Below are positions 1 to 11,159 of a stretch of 64,000 bases of DNA, piece after piece. The DNA is from Craterostigma plantagineum (taxonomy: Eukaryota > Streptophyta > Magnoliopsida > Lamiales > Linderniaceae). The notes beneath the pieces are model-generated. The model saw only the letters and a list, made by a program, of their open reading frames with translations. It made no database searches and was not told the origin of the DNA. Within the stretch, counting starts at the first letter, position 1. Every line of letters begins with the position of its first letter. Where the stretch lies: contig JAPQWV010001598.1 in assembly GCA_027422505.1 (NCBI GenBank), forward strand, positions 16,362 through 80,361, read 5' to 3'. A program made the translations under genes and the position numbers.

Positions 1-246
1 GTGGAAGTCGTCGGAGAAGGAATCGATGCAGTGAAGCTCACTCGTAAGCTTAGGAAGAAAGTTGCCCATGCAGAGCTTTTAAGCGTTGGAGACCACCACA
101 AGCCACCAAATATTAGCAATCACAATTATACTAATTTCAATAATCACTCATCCTCAAACAACGCTCCTCCTACGTACCATGTCTTGCCCTATCAACAACC
201 GTCACAACATTATTATTACAACGATCATTCATGCATCATCATGTGA
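1..246 (+). CDS. Heavy metal-associated isoprenylated plant protein (HIPP), 3' end only
   Basis: This is the last 81 codons of a gene that begins left of the window. Residues 1-30 read as the second half of an HMA fold: a beta strand (VEVVGEGIDAVKL), a basic helix (TRKLRKKVAHAELL) and a closing strand. A low-complexity tail rich in Asn, His, Ser and Tyr follows. The protein ends in Cys-Ile-Ile-Met, a CaaX box; Met at the last position favours farnesylation. HMA domain plus CaaX box defines the HIPP family, whose members bind metals or partner proteins and are tethered to membranes or the nucleus. The CxxC metal site would lie upstream and cannot be seen. It is convergent with the ETHE1 gene, with 360 bases between the two stop codons. 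The family call is firm; the exact member is not determinable. Confidence 0.85.
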   Translation: MEVVGEGIDAVKLTRKLRKKVAHAELLSVGDHHKPPNISNHNYTNFNNHSSSNNAPPTYHVLPYQQPSQHYYYNDHSCIIM

Positions 247-606
247 TAACATATGGTGATATATCGATCACTCACTATATAGTATATATACATAGATGCG
301 TGCATATATCTAGCTAGGTAGGCTAAATTATGTATTGGGTTTGTAATAAAAATCAACGGAAGTGTAAGAAGCAGACATGCGATGATGTGATGGATATATT
401 TCAGTAAAAAATGTTCGTTCAGTTGGCAATGTATTTTCGCAACAAGTGGAAGTACAGAGGGAGACACAAGGGGAAGCCTTTTTACTTCTCCTCCACATTA
501 CATCCTATTTTCTTGTTGGAGAATTTAAGGCCGTTTTATTCGACTCTATGCAAACGTTCGTCGACGAGGCAAATGCGCGCAGCAAAACAGCACAGTGGGG
601 ATATTA
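247..606. other. Convergent 3' flanks of HIPP and ETHE1
   Basis: This stretch lies between two convergent stop codons and should hold both 3' UTRs. It is AT-rich, with runs such as tatatagtatatatacata near 278-297. I see no gene in it. Open frames that start here and run to about 763 on the + strand are antisense to the last ETHE1 exon. Confidence 0.6.
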
Positions 607-2898
607 TCAAACCTTGGAAAGAGTTTCTTCTTGCAAGCCGCAAACCATGTTGGCTGGCACTGCTTTGTCGATCATCTTCGGATACGACAGTTTCAGATCT
701 GTAAGAAGAGATGAGATGGATGGAAATATTAAAGCTCTCAACAGGGAAATCTTACTACGATAAGTTTCTGGTAATCGTCGCTTTTCACTTACTTGCCATT
801 ATGTCTTTGAATGTCTCCTGCCAAAGGAAAAGGGAAGACATGTTCAGACAGTATCGATACGGAAAGGATTGATTCTATTATAGTACGAGAGTGAAAGCCT
901 ACTTTAGAAACAAAAAAAAAAAAAAAAGCAGGACTGTGTTTTTCTTTCGCAAAGAGTTGATCGATGTTAAAGATACAATTTATGGCCAACTACTGATTTA
1001 AGGTTCAACGTGCGATCTTTAGATGGATTCATAAGCATACAGAGGGATAGTTTTGTGAATTATTTGAATCAGTTGACGAGCACTCGCCTTATCCTTTGTC
1101 AGACGTGAATTGTAGAGCATCTCCTCCTCCACGGTAGTCACCTTAAAGTTTAAACCATGAGTCTCGGTATATTAGAAACCCAATTTAATAAAGTAAGAAA
1201 ATATCAATAATCAACAATCTTATACTTACGGTGAACCCCTTGTAATCATGAGCAGGATACAGCAGTGTATTTTTGGGCAGTGTAAATATCTGAGAACATA
1301 CACGTAGAGCGTTAATGAGGATTTGGGAAGTGCAAGATTAATCTATTTTCTCAAAAAGCACTATATATTTTCCACTTGATCTTGAAAGGGGATGTTGATT
1401 CGTGCCTGTGAATGAACTGACTCGTAAAGCGTTTCAGAGCTTCCACCCTGTAAAATTACAAGCAATTAGATCATGATGAATAATATTCACTAGGGTTAAA
1501 TAGCTTGATAAAGTGTCCACAAAAACATTTACTTAAAGACTAAACTAACAACTAAAGCACAAGCCATGTTTAATTGTTTATAGATACTGACGTTCTATTA
1601 TACCAAGGATTTCCCTCAGTATTCAGAATGGCATTGTTCATAAAGGAGTGAAACTTTGCGAATGAGTTTTAGGACAGAGGCAAAAGAAATTACCTGGAAA
1701 TCTGTCCTACCACATCCACGAATTAATAAAGTATCGCCAGTGAAAGCCATCCTAGGTTGAGGCTGATCAGATCCACCCCCTGTGACGTAAGTAACACAAC
1801 CCTGAGTGTGTCCTGGGGTGGCACGAACCTGCAGATAAGATTATGGCATGAGTGAGCTATATAAGGACATCTATGTTTATTACAGCACGAAAATCATACT
1901 CGTAGATATGAGTATATGAGTCGCTGACACACATTTCAGTTGACATAGCATATGAAAATTTTAAACCCGAACGATGAATTGCAGCAGCTTACTTCTATAT
2001 AACAGCCATTCAAGACTAAGTCAAACGGTAACACCATCAAACACACACATAAATACATCGTGACAATCTTAGACACCTCCAAAAAGAGATCCCCGAAGCA
2101 GATTTTATCACCGGGTTGGACATGAAGATCAGCTTTCGCATTGCTTGCCTTGGAAATAACAGATTTTACGCCTGGATCCTTACTCTGTAACAGTCGAGAG
2201 CAAAAGAAGACCAAGTTTATGTAAAAATCAAGAGCAAAATCGCTTGCTAATCTTAAGTAGATTAACCTTAAGTAAGCCAGTGCCCGTGACATGATCAGCA
2301 TGTACATGAGTATTGATAGCATAGATGAGCTTCAAACCCAACTCCTTAACCAGGGTTAGATCCCTATCCACCGTCGTGTCTACAGGGTCAATCAACTACA
2401 ACCAACAACAAATAGCATCAGCATCGCCCAACCAAAGAACCGAAAACTAACAAAAGGGGGATTGCATTGGAGCTCAATTTCAGAAAATATTATCATAAAA
2501 TGGCTTTTTTTTTTTCCAGTTTCAATGCGTTAACCCAAAATCATCTTGGCCTGGTTAAACGATATCAATTCCCGAAGAAATTTCCGCCAATCAAGGTGCA
2601 GGTGCAGAAATCGTAAAAGCGAAACAAACATCAACAATACCAAAGCAGGTTTGTCGGGATGGGAAGCATCGGCCAGAAGGTAAGTGTAAGTCGACGATTC
2701 CTTCTCAAACAGCTGACGAAACAGCAACTTGGCGCCTGACGACGACGTCGTAAAGGAAGAAGCTGAATAATCCATCCTCGAAGGCTCAAATCTCGCGCTG
2801 CTGAAAGCGTTCGCAGCTGTGCGGGAAAACTTCGTCCGAGGTTTGAACAACGAAGAAGTATTCGACGAGGATTTCAAGAACCCAATTCTAGCTAGCAT
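607..2898 (-). CDS. ETHE1: ETHE1-type persulfide dioxygenase, mitochondrial (glyoxalase II-like)
   Basis: Nine exons, read by hand: 2641-2898, 2267-2395, 2077-2184, 1694-1828, 1406-1447, 1230-1289, 1088-1141, 793-817 and 607-698. They join in frame to 300 residues, close to the plant family length. Residues 1-50 are Ser/Arg-rich and look like a mitochondrial presequence. The metallo-beta-lactamase fold follows, with the iron-binding motif THVHADH in exon 2, the [12 protein letters not shown] loop in exon 4 and the YPAHDYKG motif in exon 6. The C-terminus has the family signature [18 protein letters not shown]. The enzyme oxidises glutathione persulfide to sulfite in mitochondrial cysteine breakdown. 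Introns 5 and 7 use GC instead of GT at the donor, and exon 8 is only 25 bases. Automatic models that force GT-AG would probably end the protein early, at a stop near 1019. Confidence 0.93.
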
Positions 2899-4140
2899 TT
2901 CCTTTTCCTATCCTTCCTAGTCGAGGAAAAAAATGGATTTTTTAATTCTTCCCTTTGCAAAATACTCTTTGCTTTGGTGGAGATATCGTAGTTAGTGTGC
3001 GTTGTTTGTCAGTATTTTTATGCCATTTGCAGAGAGGGTGGCGTATGACGATGCATTGTATTTGCCTTATTATTCTATTCAATTCTAAATTATGCTTTAA
3101 TATTATTTTTTGATTGGATCCAATTAGGAACAAATAAATTTAATGAAACCGCTGGTTTATCCGCCGCTGAAATCATACAATCGTATTTATTACCTATGTC
3201 ATCTTCATATATAATTGGTTTTGAACTAGAAGCACGATATTCCCATAGTTTTCCATAATTTTATAGCTAGTTATAATATTTAACCGATTGTTTTAATTAC
3301 ATGGATTGTTTTATTTAAGAGATATTTACACATAAGTACCCATTTATCTAAAAATTTCGCAAATCAGGTCCCTGTCAGATTTTTTTATATGCAGGTAGGT
3401 ACCTATCAGAATAAAATCTTTGCACGCTACCCGTTCCGCCGCAAGTACGTCATGAAGAACACAATTAGGTACCATACGAAAATATATTGTGGTACGTAGT
3501 ACAGTGAGAGAATAACACATTATTTAACACGCATTAAGGTACCATATAGACCTATATAGGTACCATAGGTGGGTACCACATGTACGCCTACATGGTACTT
3601 AATACACATACAGAAATGTACGTCAAGATTGGAAAAATGGTACACACAATTGAACGAGTACTTATATGAAAATTTTTCTGACAGAGAGTTTGACATGCAA
3701 ATTTTTTATATAACTAATTACATTAATCTAGATACACATATTCTTAAGGGGTCCTCTTTTAATGTTCAAAGATATCATTTTTATTTATCTTTTCGAACAA
3801 AATCCAGGTGGACACATTTGTCTCGCATGTACAAGTCCGTAAGAGGTTCATTGCCACGTGGCAAAACTTCGTCACGTCTACAGCACTAAGCATTTCTGTC
3901 CAAAATAACCAAACTCTGCTTCTTGATTTCATCTGCGCACAGTCAAGTAGAGGAACAAACAATCGCCAACCTCTGCTTCGTTCTTCATACGATACGATTC
4001 ATGCGACGTTGTTTTTGGTCCCCTCTTGTGGTTGTGGCACCTGCTTAATCTGTCTATGTGGTTCGAGTTTGATTGCGATTTTTCGAGCACCAATGGGTTT
4101 ATCGATACAAGTGATTTGAGCTAATTTCTTGGTTACGTCG
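2899..4140. other. Divergent upstream region of ETHE1 and NTMC2T6
   Basis: No gene is recognised here. The region is AT-rich and should hold the promoters and 5' leaders of both flanking genes. Its one notable internal feature is a cluster of GGTACC sites between 3398 and 3577, listed separately. Confidence 0.5.
3398..3577. repeat. GGTACC-rich, partly palindromic patch
   Basis: GGTACC occurs at 3398, 3468, 3538, 3559 and 3572, five times in 180 bases. The stretch 3538-3564 is close to an inverted repeat, with GGTACC at each end and ATATAG/TATATAG inside. It may be the remnant of a small transposable element or a local duplication. No terminal repeats or target duplication were resolved. Confidence 0.35.
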
Positions 4141-7100
4141 ATGGGAAGTGTAATGGAGGCGACGATATTGCATCACGTATGCATTGTCCTGATTTCGCTG
4201 TGGTTGCTCAATTCGTTGGACTGCTGTCATGCTATAGCTTACTTTCTGGGTTTCATATATCTATATCTTGTGAGTTGAGTTTTATGCTTTTTCGTCGATT
4301 CAGATCATAATTAGCATTTTGGGTTCGTTTTGTTTGACACGTCTCTGTTCTTGGCGTGGGTTTATAATCAGATTCATGACGGGTACGTGTTGAGATTGAG
4401 GAAGAAGCTGCAGTTCGAGGAGAAAAGAGATTCCAATCAAAGACGGGTGAATCGATTTTTTTTTTTATATTGCAAAGTGAACAAAAAGAGGCATTTTTTG
4501 TTTTATGCTCTGTTTTTTCAGTTATTGTCAATCTTTCAAAAGCTTCCTTGTAACATAGCCTTTAGGGTGTGGATCATAATTCTGTGAACAATTTTCTGCT
4601 TATACCTTTGTAGGTGCTCTCCGATTTTGAAACTGTGAGGTGGTTAAACCATGCTGTTGAGAAGATATGGCCTCTCTGCGTGGAAGAGATAGTTTCACAG
4701 AAAATCCTCTTGCCTATCGTTCCCTGGTTCTTGCAAAAGTACAAACCTTGGACAGTGGTATGTTCTAAAAGCTAGCTCGCGGGTTAGTCCGCTGTTTGAC
4801 TTTGTTTTGCAGCTTGTTTGCATGAGCCATCATAATTTGAATTGTATTGGTTTTCTTTGTAGAAAGATATTGAGGTTCAGCACCTTTACTTGGGAAGATC
4901 CCCGCCTTTAATTACCGATATGAGGATTCTCCCAAATGCTAGTGGCGACGATCACCTGGTAAGATATTTGACCTTGTGAGTAGGTAGCTTTTGGTCACAG
5001 TAATTTTTCTTGAATGTTATTCTGTTGATGAAGTAACAATCTTCTAAACAACGTGCAGGTACTTGAACTAGGATTGAACTTTCGGACAGCTGATGATATG
5101 AGTGCAATACTTGGTGTGAAACTGAGGAAGAGATTGGGTTTCGGTATGTGGGCAAAGTTGCACTTATTGGGTATGCATGTTGAAGGGAAGGTTGGTTCGT
5201 TATGTAATAACTCGATCTTCTTGACTCAGTAATAAGCCTTACATGGTGTGCTTATGCATGTATACCCTCTGTTCACTTGCCAGTCATTACATCCATTGTT
5301 TTTCTTGGTGTTGATGTTGTTTCAAAAACAACTTCTAGGACATATGACTTACTGATATATGCTTGCAGGTGTTGGTTGGTGTAAAATTTCTTCGAAAGTG
5401 GCCTTTTATCGGGCGTTTGCGTGTGTGCTTTGCTGGGCCACCCTATTTTCAGATGACCGTTAAGCCCATTTTCACTCATGGCCTTGACGTAACAGAACTT
5501 CCTGGGATTGCTGGATGGATTGTATGTACTCAATATCTCTTACAATGACTCATCTCTTATTTCAAATCTTTCTTTTCATATTTGGCTAACTAACCTATGG
5601 AATCTGATTGTTTTGATGATTGATTAGGATAATCTCCTTGCAGTTGTCTTTGAGCAAACTCTAGTAGAGGTGAGATAGTTCTTCCTTCATAGTTCATATC
5701 ATAGCTTGTATGTGAATAGTAGTATAACAAACAAATGTTCTAATTTTGGATGCACTTATATTCCTATCTATATGTCATTTGAATATCTCATGTCATTCAT
5801 AGATTATTTTTCCTTATCTAGCCTTTTTCAATTTCTGCAGCCTAACATGCTTGTGGTCGATGTCGAAAAATTTGCTTCAGACAAACCAGGTCTTTTTTTT
5901 TTGCCAAAGTATATGTTATTTATGACCAATATCATTGGTTTTTCAATGTTTTAAATAGAAACCCACACATGCAATAGCCAGAGCTATGCTTCTTGGTCTG
6001 ATGATCTTTGTTGACCTAATTTTAATGTCTTCATGGGCAGAGAATTGGTTCTCAGTTGATGCAAAGGATCCAATTGCATTCGCCATTGTTGAAGTTCTCG
6101 AAGCTTCTGAGATGAATCCTTCAGACTTGAATGGTACGGATTTTTTTCTCAAGTCTTATTACGTTGCAATGAAAAACTATTTTGCTGCAAAGAAAACTAA
6201 GATGTTTTTTACACACAGGGTTGGCGGATCCTTACGTTAAGGGATGGTTAGGGCAATATAGGTTCCGTACTAAGACTCGTAAGAAAACTTTAGCTCCAAA
6301 ATGGCAAGAAGAGTTTAAAATCCCAATCACTACTTGGGATTCAGACAACACTTTGCTCATCGAAGTTCGCGACAAGGACAAGATATACGATGATACGATG
6401 GGGTGTACATTCGTCTCAATATTATTTGATATTATCATGTATGTACAAAATGGCCTTGCAATACAAAAGTAATTGTGTCATTTTTGCAGGGACTGTACTG
6501 TGAACATCAGTGAACTAAGAGATGGCCAGAGGCATGACCTATGGTTGCCTCTTCAAAACATCAAAATGGGAAGATTACATCTTGCAATAACAGTCTCTGA
6601 AGCCATTGGGAAGGTAGTAGTATTTGCTATTTGACCCCTTCGGCTTCATCAATTTTTTTTAGCACCCTTAATCTCAGGACTGATATTCAAACCGGGACCA
6701 GGACATAGAAACTCGGTGTGGCCCTAAAACTCCAGAGAGTGAAAGCAAGAGAATCGCTTTTGCGGAAGCTTCAAACAAAGATTCGTTCACTTCAATATCC
6801 TCCGATGCCAAATCGCCTAACATGGCAGATTCTTTCGAGCCAATCGACGTTGAAGGAAAATCAGAAACTGGGATTTGGATTCATCGCCCGGGCAGCGAAC
6901 CCTCACAAAAGTGGGAGCCAAGAAAGGGAAGGCCCAGAAATGTTGGAGATGGTGTTAATATAGCTTCAAGGTCCAAGCTCCCACCATTATCAGTTGATAT
7001 CAAGACAAACGATAGCAGTAGCACCGATGAAAACATGGATCAAGCCATGCAAAAATCCCAAAACCGTGTTAGAAGAGGGTTTCGAAAGCTGGGCAATGTT

Positions 7101-7686
7101 TTTCAGAGGAGCCCGAGACCCAAAGAGAAGCCTGATGATTCTCTTGGAGAGCCCCAACCGTCTCCTCGTGACAACATCAAGTCGGTGAATACCAAGAATC
7201 TTGGAGTTAGATTGATAATCGATGAGACGATGGTTTCAAAGACTTCTCCTAGAAACGACGATAAAGAATCCCATCAAGTTAATGCGATGGATTGGGCTAA
7301 AAGCATACTGAAGCAGGGTGTTAAATCTCCACGAGACTTGAAATGCATGCTTTCAGGGAAAGAATCAGGAAAACCTGATGAAAGACTCAAACTTGGATAA
7401 AGATTCTTTCCGTGATGATGATGATGATTGTAAACTATCTTCACTAGATGCATCTTCTGCTAAAGGCCGGTTGACCATGGCAAGTTCTGACGCTTCGGGT
7501 AGAACCACAGCCTTCGAACCTAACGGTAATAACTCCACTGTGTCGCTTAACGGTGATGCTGCTATTGGTAGAGAGAACAGCCCACACAACTCTGAAGAGG
7601 CCAAGGTTACTTCTAATTCACCTGCTGGTAGCCCGAGGCCTGCAATCATAACAAATCAGCAACTATCGACCACATCAAGCTTATAA
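4141..7686 (+). CDS. NTMC2T6: NTMC2T6-type SMP/C2-domain membrane-contact protein, with a 3' frame break
   Basis: Twelve exons: 4141-4269, 4372-4446, 4614-4757, 4863-4958, 5059-5190, 5369-5521, 5628-5669, 5841-5889, 6041-6133, 6219-6402, 6490-6613 and a last exon from 6702. An N-terminal hydrophobic anchor (residues 8-43) is followed by an SMP lipid-binding domain (about 70-270, including LGLNFRTADDMSAILGVKL). A C2 domain follows, with NGLADPYVKG and RDKDKIYDD carrying the acidic loops. The tail is long, basic and Ser-rich (MDWAKSILKQ). Family members tether the ER to other membranes and move lipids. As read, the frame stops at 7400. The frame offset by one continues from about 7384 to 7686 with a convincing acidic, Ser/Pro-rich family-like C-terminus, so one extra base near 7383-7387 probably breaks the gene. 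The neighbours match the Arabidopsis order around At3g14590. Confidence 0.9.
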
Positions 7687-7798
7687 ACCGTGAGTCGCAA
7701 TGCTTTTCTCGGTTTTCAAATGAGGCTAGATTGTGTGTTTACTTGTTGTGTCAAATGGTATGCTGGATTCAATGTCGATTGGTTTTTATGATAAAATC

Positions 7799-8992
7799 TC
7801 AGAAGAATGTATCAAAGTCGACATGCTCAATCTGTTGCTCCTTCGACACAACACATCGAACAATCCGCTTCCAAGTTCCCATCTTGGGCACGAATCCACA
7901 GCCCACCATTCGTCCAAGTGCCCATTCCATTTCCTCAACAAGATTCTCGCCGCAGAACCCTTCTATCATCGTCTTAAACGAGTCAAAGCTAGGAGTCATC
8001 ACCCTTCTCCCGAGCGCCTCACAAACGAATGCCTTCGCCTCAAGGAACCTCTTTGCATCAAGCAAGCAATACAACACTTCTTGGTAAGTTGCTTCGTTTG
8101 GCTCGCATCCTCTCATCACCATAGACTTCTCTAGCACCTCGACACCCTCGTCGAACTTCCCTAACTTCCTCAGCCCTCTGATCAACACGTTGAAAGCGAC
8201 TGCATCTAACTCTACGCCCTCAGCTTCCATCTTGTCCAAGAAACCGAAAGCCTCTTCCACGCGCCCCAACTCGCATAACCCATGCATTATCGTCGAGAAA
8301 GTCCTCTTGTTTGGCCTGCATTTGTGCTTGGTAAATTCGTCGAGCACCTTGCGGGCAGCTTCAATCTGCCCACGCGCGCACAACCCTTTGATGATTATGT
8401 TCAGGCTACAAGCGTCGATCTCAACACCCAATTCAAAACCCTTCACATACACCTCGTGAACGACTTCGAACTGTTTCGAACTCACAAGCAAATTCAGCAC
8501 GAAATTGAACGTAACGGCGGAGGGCCAGCACTTGAAATTGGGCATGTCGGAAAGTGTTTCGATCGCCCTGTTAATCCTACCAGCCGAATGGCCATATATT
8601 TTGATCAGATTGCGGAAGAACGCGTCGGACAAGCGACACCTGCGCTCCGATCTGATTCTCTGAACGAGGGCTTCGATTCCGTCGTAATCCTTGGCGCCGG
8701 CGAGCTTATTGACGAGGGTTGTGTACAGCGATTCGTTGGGCTTGTAGTCCTTGCGAGATGAGAGCTGGGAAAATAGCGGGAGAATCAAGCTCGGATCTCT
8801 AAGGTTTTGGAAGAGCTTGATGACCTGAGGTTGGCTTAACCAATCTTTATGGCTGATGAGATCGATTGAACTGTCGCCATGGTTTGTCTTTGTCCGAGAA
8901 TGAAATGAGATGATGCTTGAACACTTCGAAGTCCACCATGAAGATACTAGTGCTTCCCCTCCATTTGCCCTCCTTACAAGAATCATTTGCAT
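7799..8992 (-). CDS. P-type pentatricopeptide repeat protein, probably mitochondrial
   Basis: An intronless gene of 397 codons, typical of plant PPR genes. The first 40 residues are rich in Arg, Ser and Trp and poor in acids, as in an organelle-targeting peptide. About seven 35-residue helical repeats follow, for example SLNIIIKGLCARGQIEAARK, RTFSTIMHGLCELGRVEEAF and AFNVLIRGLRKLGKFDEGVE. No E, E+ or DYW extension is visible, so this is a P-class protein, expected to bind organellar RNA for stability, splicing or translation. Its likely Arabidopsis counterpart, judged by position next to CalS8 and by the KDYKPNESLYTTLVNKL start, is At3g14580; that match is from memory. It is convergent with NTMC2T6 and in tandem with the callose synthase, whose stop is 321 bases upstream of its start. 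Confidence 0.92.
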   Translation of the reverse strand: MQMILVRRANGGEALVSSWWTSKCSSIISFHSRTKTNHGDSSIDLISHKDWLSQPQVIKLFQNLRDPSLILPLFSQLSSRKDYKPNESLYTTLVNKLAGAKDYDGIEALVQRIRSERRCRLSDAFFRNLIKIYGHSAGRINRAIETLSDMPNFKCWPSAVTFNFVLNLLVSSKQFEVVHEVYVKGFELGVEIDACSLNIIIKGLCARGQIEAARKVLDEFTKHKCRPNKRTFSTIMHGLCELGRVEEAFGFLDKMEAEGVELDAVAFNVLIRGLRKLGKFDEGVEVLEKSMVMRGCEPNEATYQEVLYCLLDAKRFLEAKAFVCEALGRRVMTPSFDSFKTMIEGFCGENLVEEMEWALGRMVGCGFVPKMGTWKRIVRCVVSKEQQIEHVDFDTFF

Positions 8993-9274
8993 CTGGGAAA
9001 TATTACAGTGCTTTCTGCATTATACTAAGAACGATTATCTATTTATGTTTCGGACACTCATCGTTTCTTGCAATCAGAAATAAACAAATTGGTTATAAAG
9101 GTGACATTTTGCAACGTCCATTAGCAAGATTCAACCTTTTTTATACTCGTAAAGCTCTCCAAGAGATCACCTAATCATGTTCTTCCCACTGTAAGTCGAG
9201 TTCCTTTCGGTTATTCATTTCTACAAACTACATGTGAGCATGTACAAGAAGAATAGAATAGAAAAATGAAGATC

Positions 9275-9309
<35 letters not shown>

Positions 9310-9313
9310 TATG
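8993..9313. other. PPR upstream region and callose synthase 3' flank
   Basis: This short gap between two minus-strand genes must hold the PPR promoter and the callose synthase 3' UTR. It also contains a long TCA microsatellite just past the callose synthase stop. I see no other gene. Confidence 0.5.
9275..9310. repeat. (TCA)n microsatellite, about 12 units
   Basis: An uninterrupted TCA/ATC tract just downstream of the callose synthase stop codon on the minus strand, so in its 3' UTR or flank. It is likely to be length-polymorphic. Confidence 0.9.
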
Positions 9314-11119
9314 CTATGAGCTGTGCTGCTTTTTTCCAGCAAGAATAGGCTGAATCTGTAACCTTCTGCTAAATGCTTCGTTGAATAGGAAGCGAGTCTG
9401 AAAAGCTTGAATGATAGGCATCCAAGCCAAGACAGCCATGGGCGCAAAGAGAACAATGCCCATCCCATAATCGTAAGCCTTGGCAAACACTTGAGTGAAG
9501 TGCCACAAACCACTGCCTTGGACTAAAGGCCTCAGTGTTTGTGAAACCTGAAGTAGGAACGATCACTGAATTGAAAGATTTGCATGTTTGATGAATTCAA
9601 CGTAAATAAAGTGACTTTTTGTTTTTTACTTACCAATATCATGCCCCACCCAGTTGGAACAAAGGCAAGGCAGCAGACGATTAGATCTCTAGGAGATAAA
9701 TGGCAGATGATGGAGAGAGTTATTATGGTAGCAACGACTCCGAGGAAAAGGCAAGCTTTGAATAGTCGGTAAGCCAAGTGATAGTTGGCACTGAGATAGT
9801 ACCTTCCGATGTTAACAACCTACGACAGATTACAACATTAACTGTTAGAAGAAATTGTTTCTTTACTGCTTACTCTATGAGAAGAAAGAGCAGAGTCTTA
9901 CCTTGAGTAGGACGAAGATGACAACAATAACAATCCACGACAGAACGTAAACGAGGAAGTTCTTGCTCTGGCCCGATATGTCAAGGTGATATACTAGACC
10001 ATACTGGTAAAGAAAGAACCTCAGAGAAAGAACCAATTCAATGAGCCTCGAACCAATCCCAGCGTGAAGGAGATAAACTTGCTCCTCGAGCCACCATGAG
10101 TGCCAGCTCTTGTCCTGTGGGATACCTATGCCACCTTGTTGCCTTATCCACTTGTTCCAATCTTTCCAATCATCGACTATCTTACCCCAGTTAAAACCCG
10201 AGGGATTAAACAAGAAAGGAGCAAAAAGCCAAGTCATAGACATGAACCATATGGCATAGGTCACCAGAATATATGTCACGGTGGTTTGGTAAGACTTTTT
10301 GAACAAATCGTATATGACTAACAAGAGCATGAGCTCAAACCCTTTCACAAAATGACTCCTGGAGTATAGTCTGTAGTTCTCACTGAATCTTGAATGAAAG
10401 ATCACAACTTTACGACCCGTGGGTATGTATTTGGCGCCCCCGTGGAGCATGGTTCGACCATAGTGGTGAGATTTTGTCCCGTAAGAGAAGGTGAAGAAAA
10501 CAGCTGCTAACTGAAGTTGCATGAGAACGAAGTCTTTTAGGGCGCTGAGGAAACCTCTTTCAAGTGAGATTTCTATGACCATTGGCAGGCCAGTCAAGAG
10601 CCCAAGCTGTATGAAGGATTGAGAAGCTAATGCCGTTTCTAAGGACTTGATGTTTTTCACCCTAGCCTCGAAAATTAACGCTCTTTGGAGGCCACTGAGG
10701 ACTAGGTAGAGTTGTCCGTAGAGGAAAACATAGACTCCGATGACAGAAATCTGCGAAGTAGTTACTAAGCGTATTTAGCTTGAATGTATTGAAGCAAATC
10801 AGATATGATGCTTATCATTTGTCCAAACAGAAACATGTTCCAAGAGCTTACGAGGCTGCTAAAGTAGAACCCAACCGTGGTGAAGTAGCAAGAAAGCATA
10901 CGAAAGAAGTCAAATCGACGTCCAAGGCGGTAAATGTCTCGACTAATCGTCTGCTCACTATTACCATTTGCCACTTTGGCTTCAAACTTGGAAATCTGGT
11001 TAAGTCCAACATCACGACCTTTTCCAACTTGCATGTATTCATGATACGTAACGCAGCCTCTTCGTAGTGTAGTATTATATCCTACGAGACATCAACGTAT
11101 ATGCCACAGTATTGAAGGA

Positions 11120-11159
<40 letters not shown>

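Noticed and set aside
411..763. Two overlapping + strand open frames of about 100 codons
   Set aside because: They run antisense to the last ETHE1 exon (607-698) and show no family motif.
1019..1141. Alternative ETHE1 end at 1019, reading through the GC donor at 1087
   Set aside because: The read-through residues do not match the family, whereas the 25-base exon at 793-817 and the exon at 607-698 restore its conserved C-terminus exactly.
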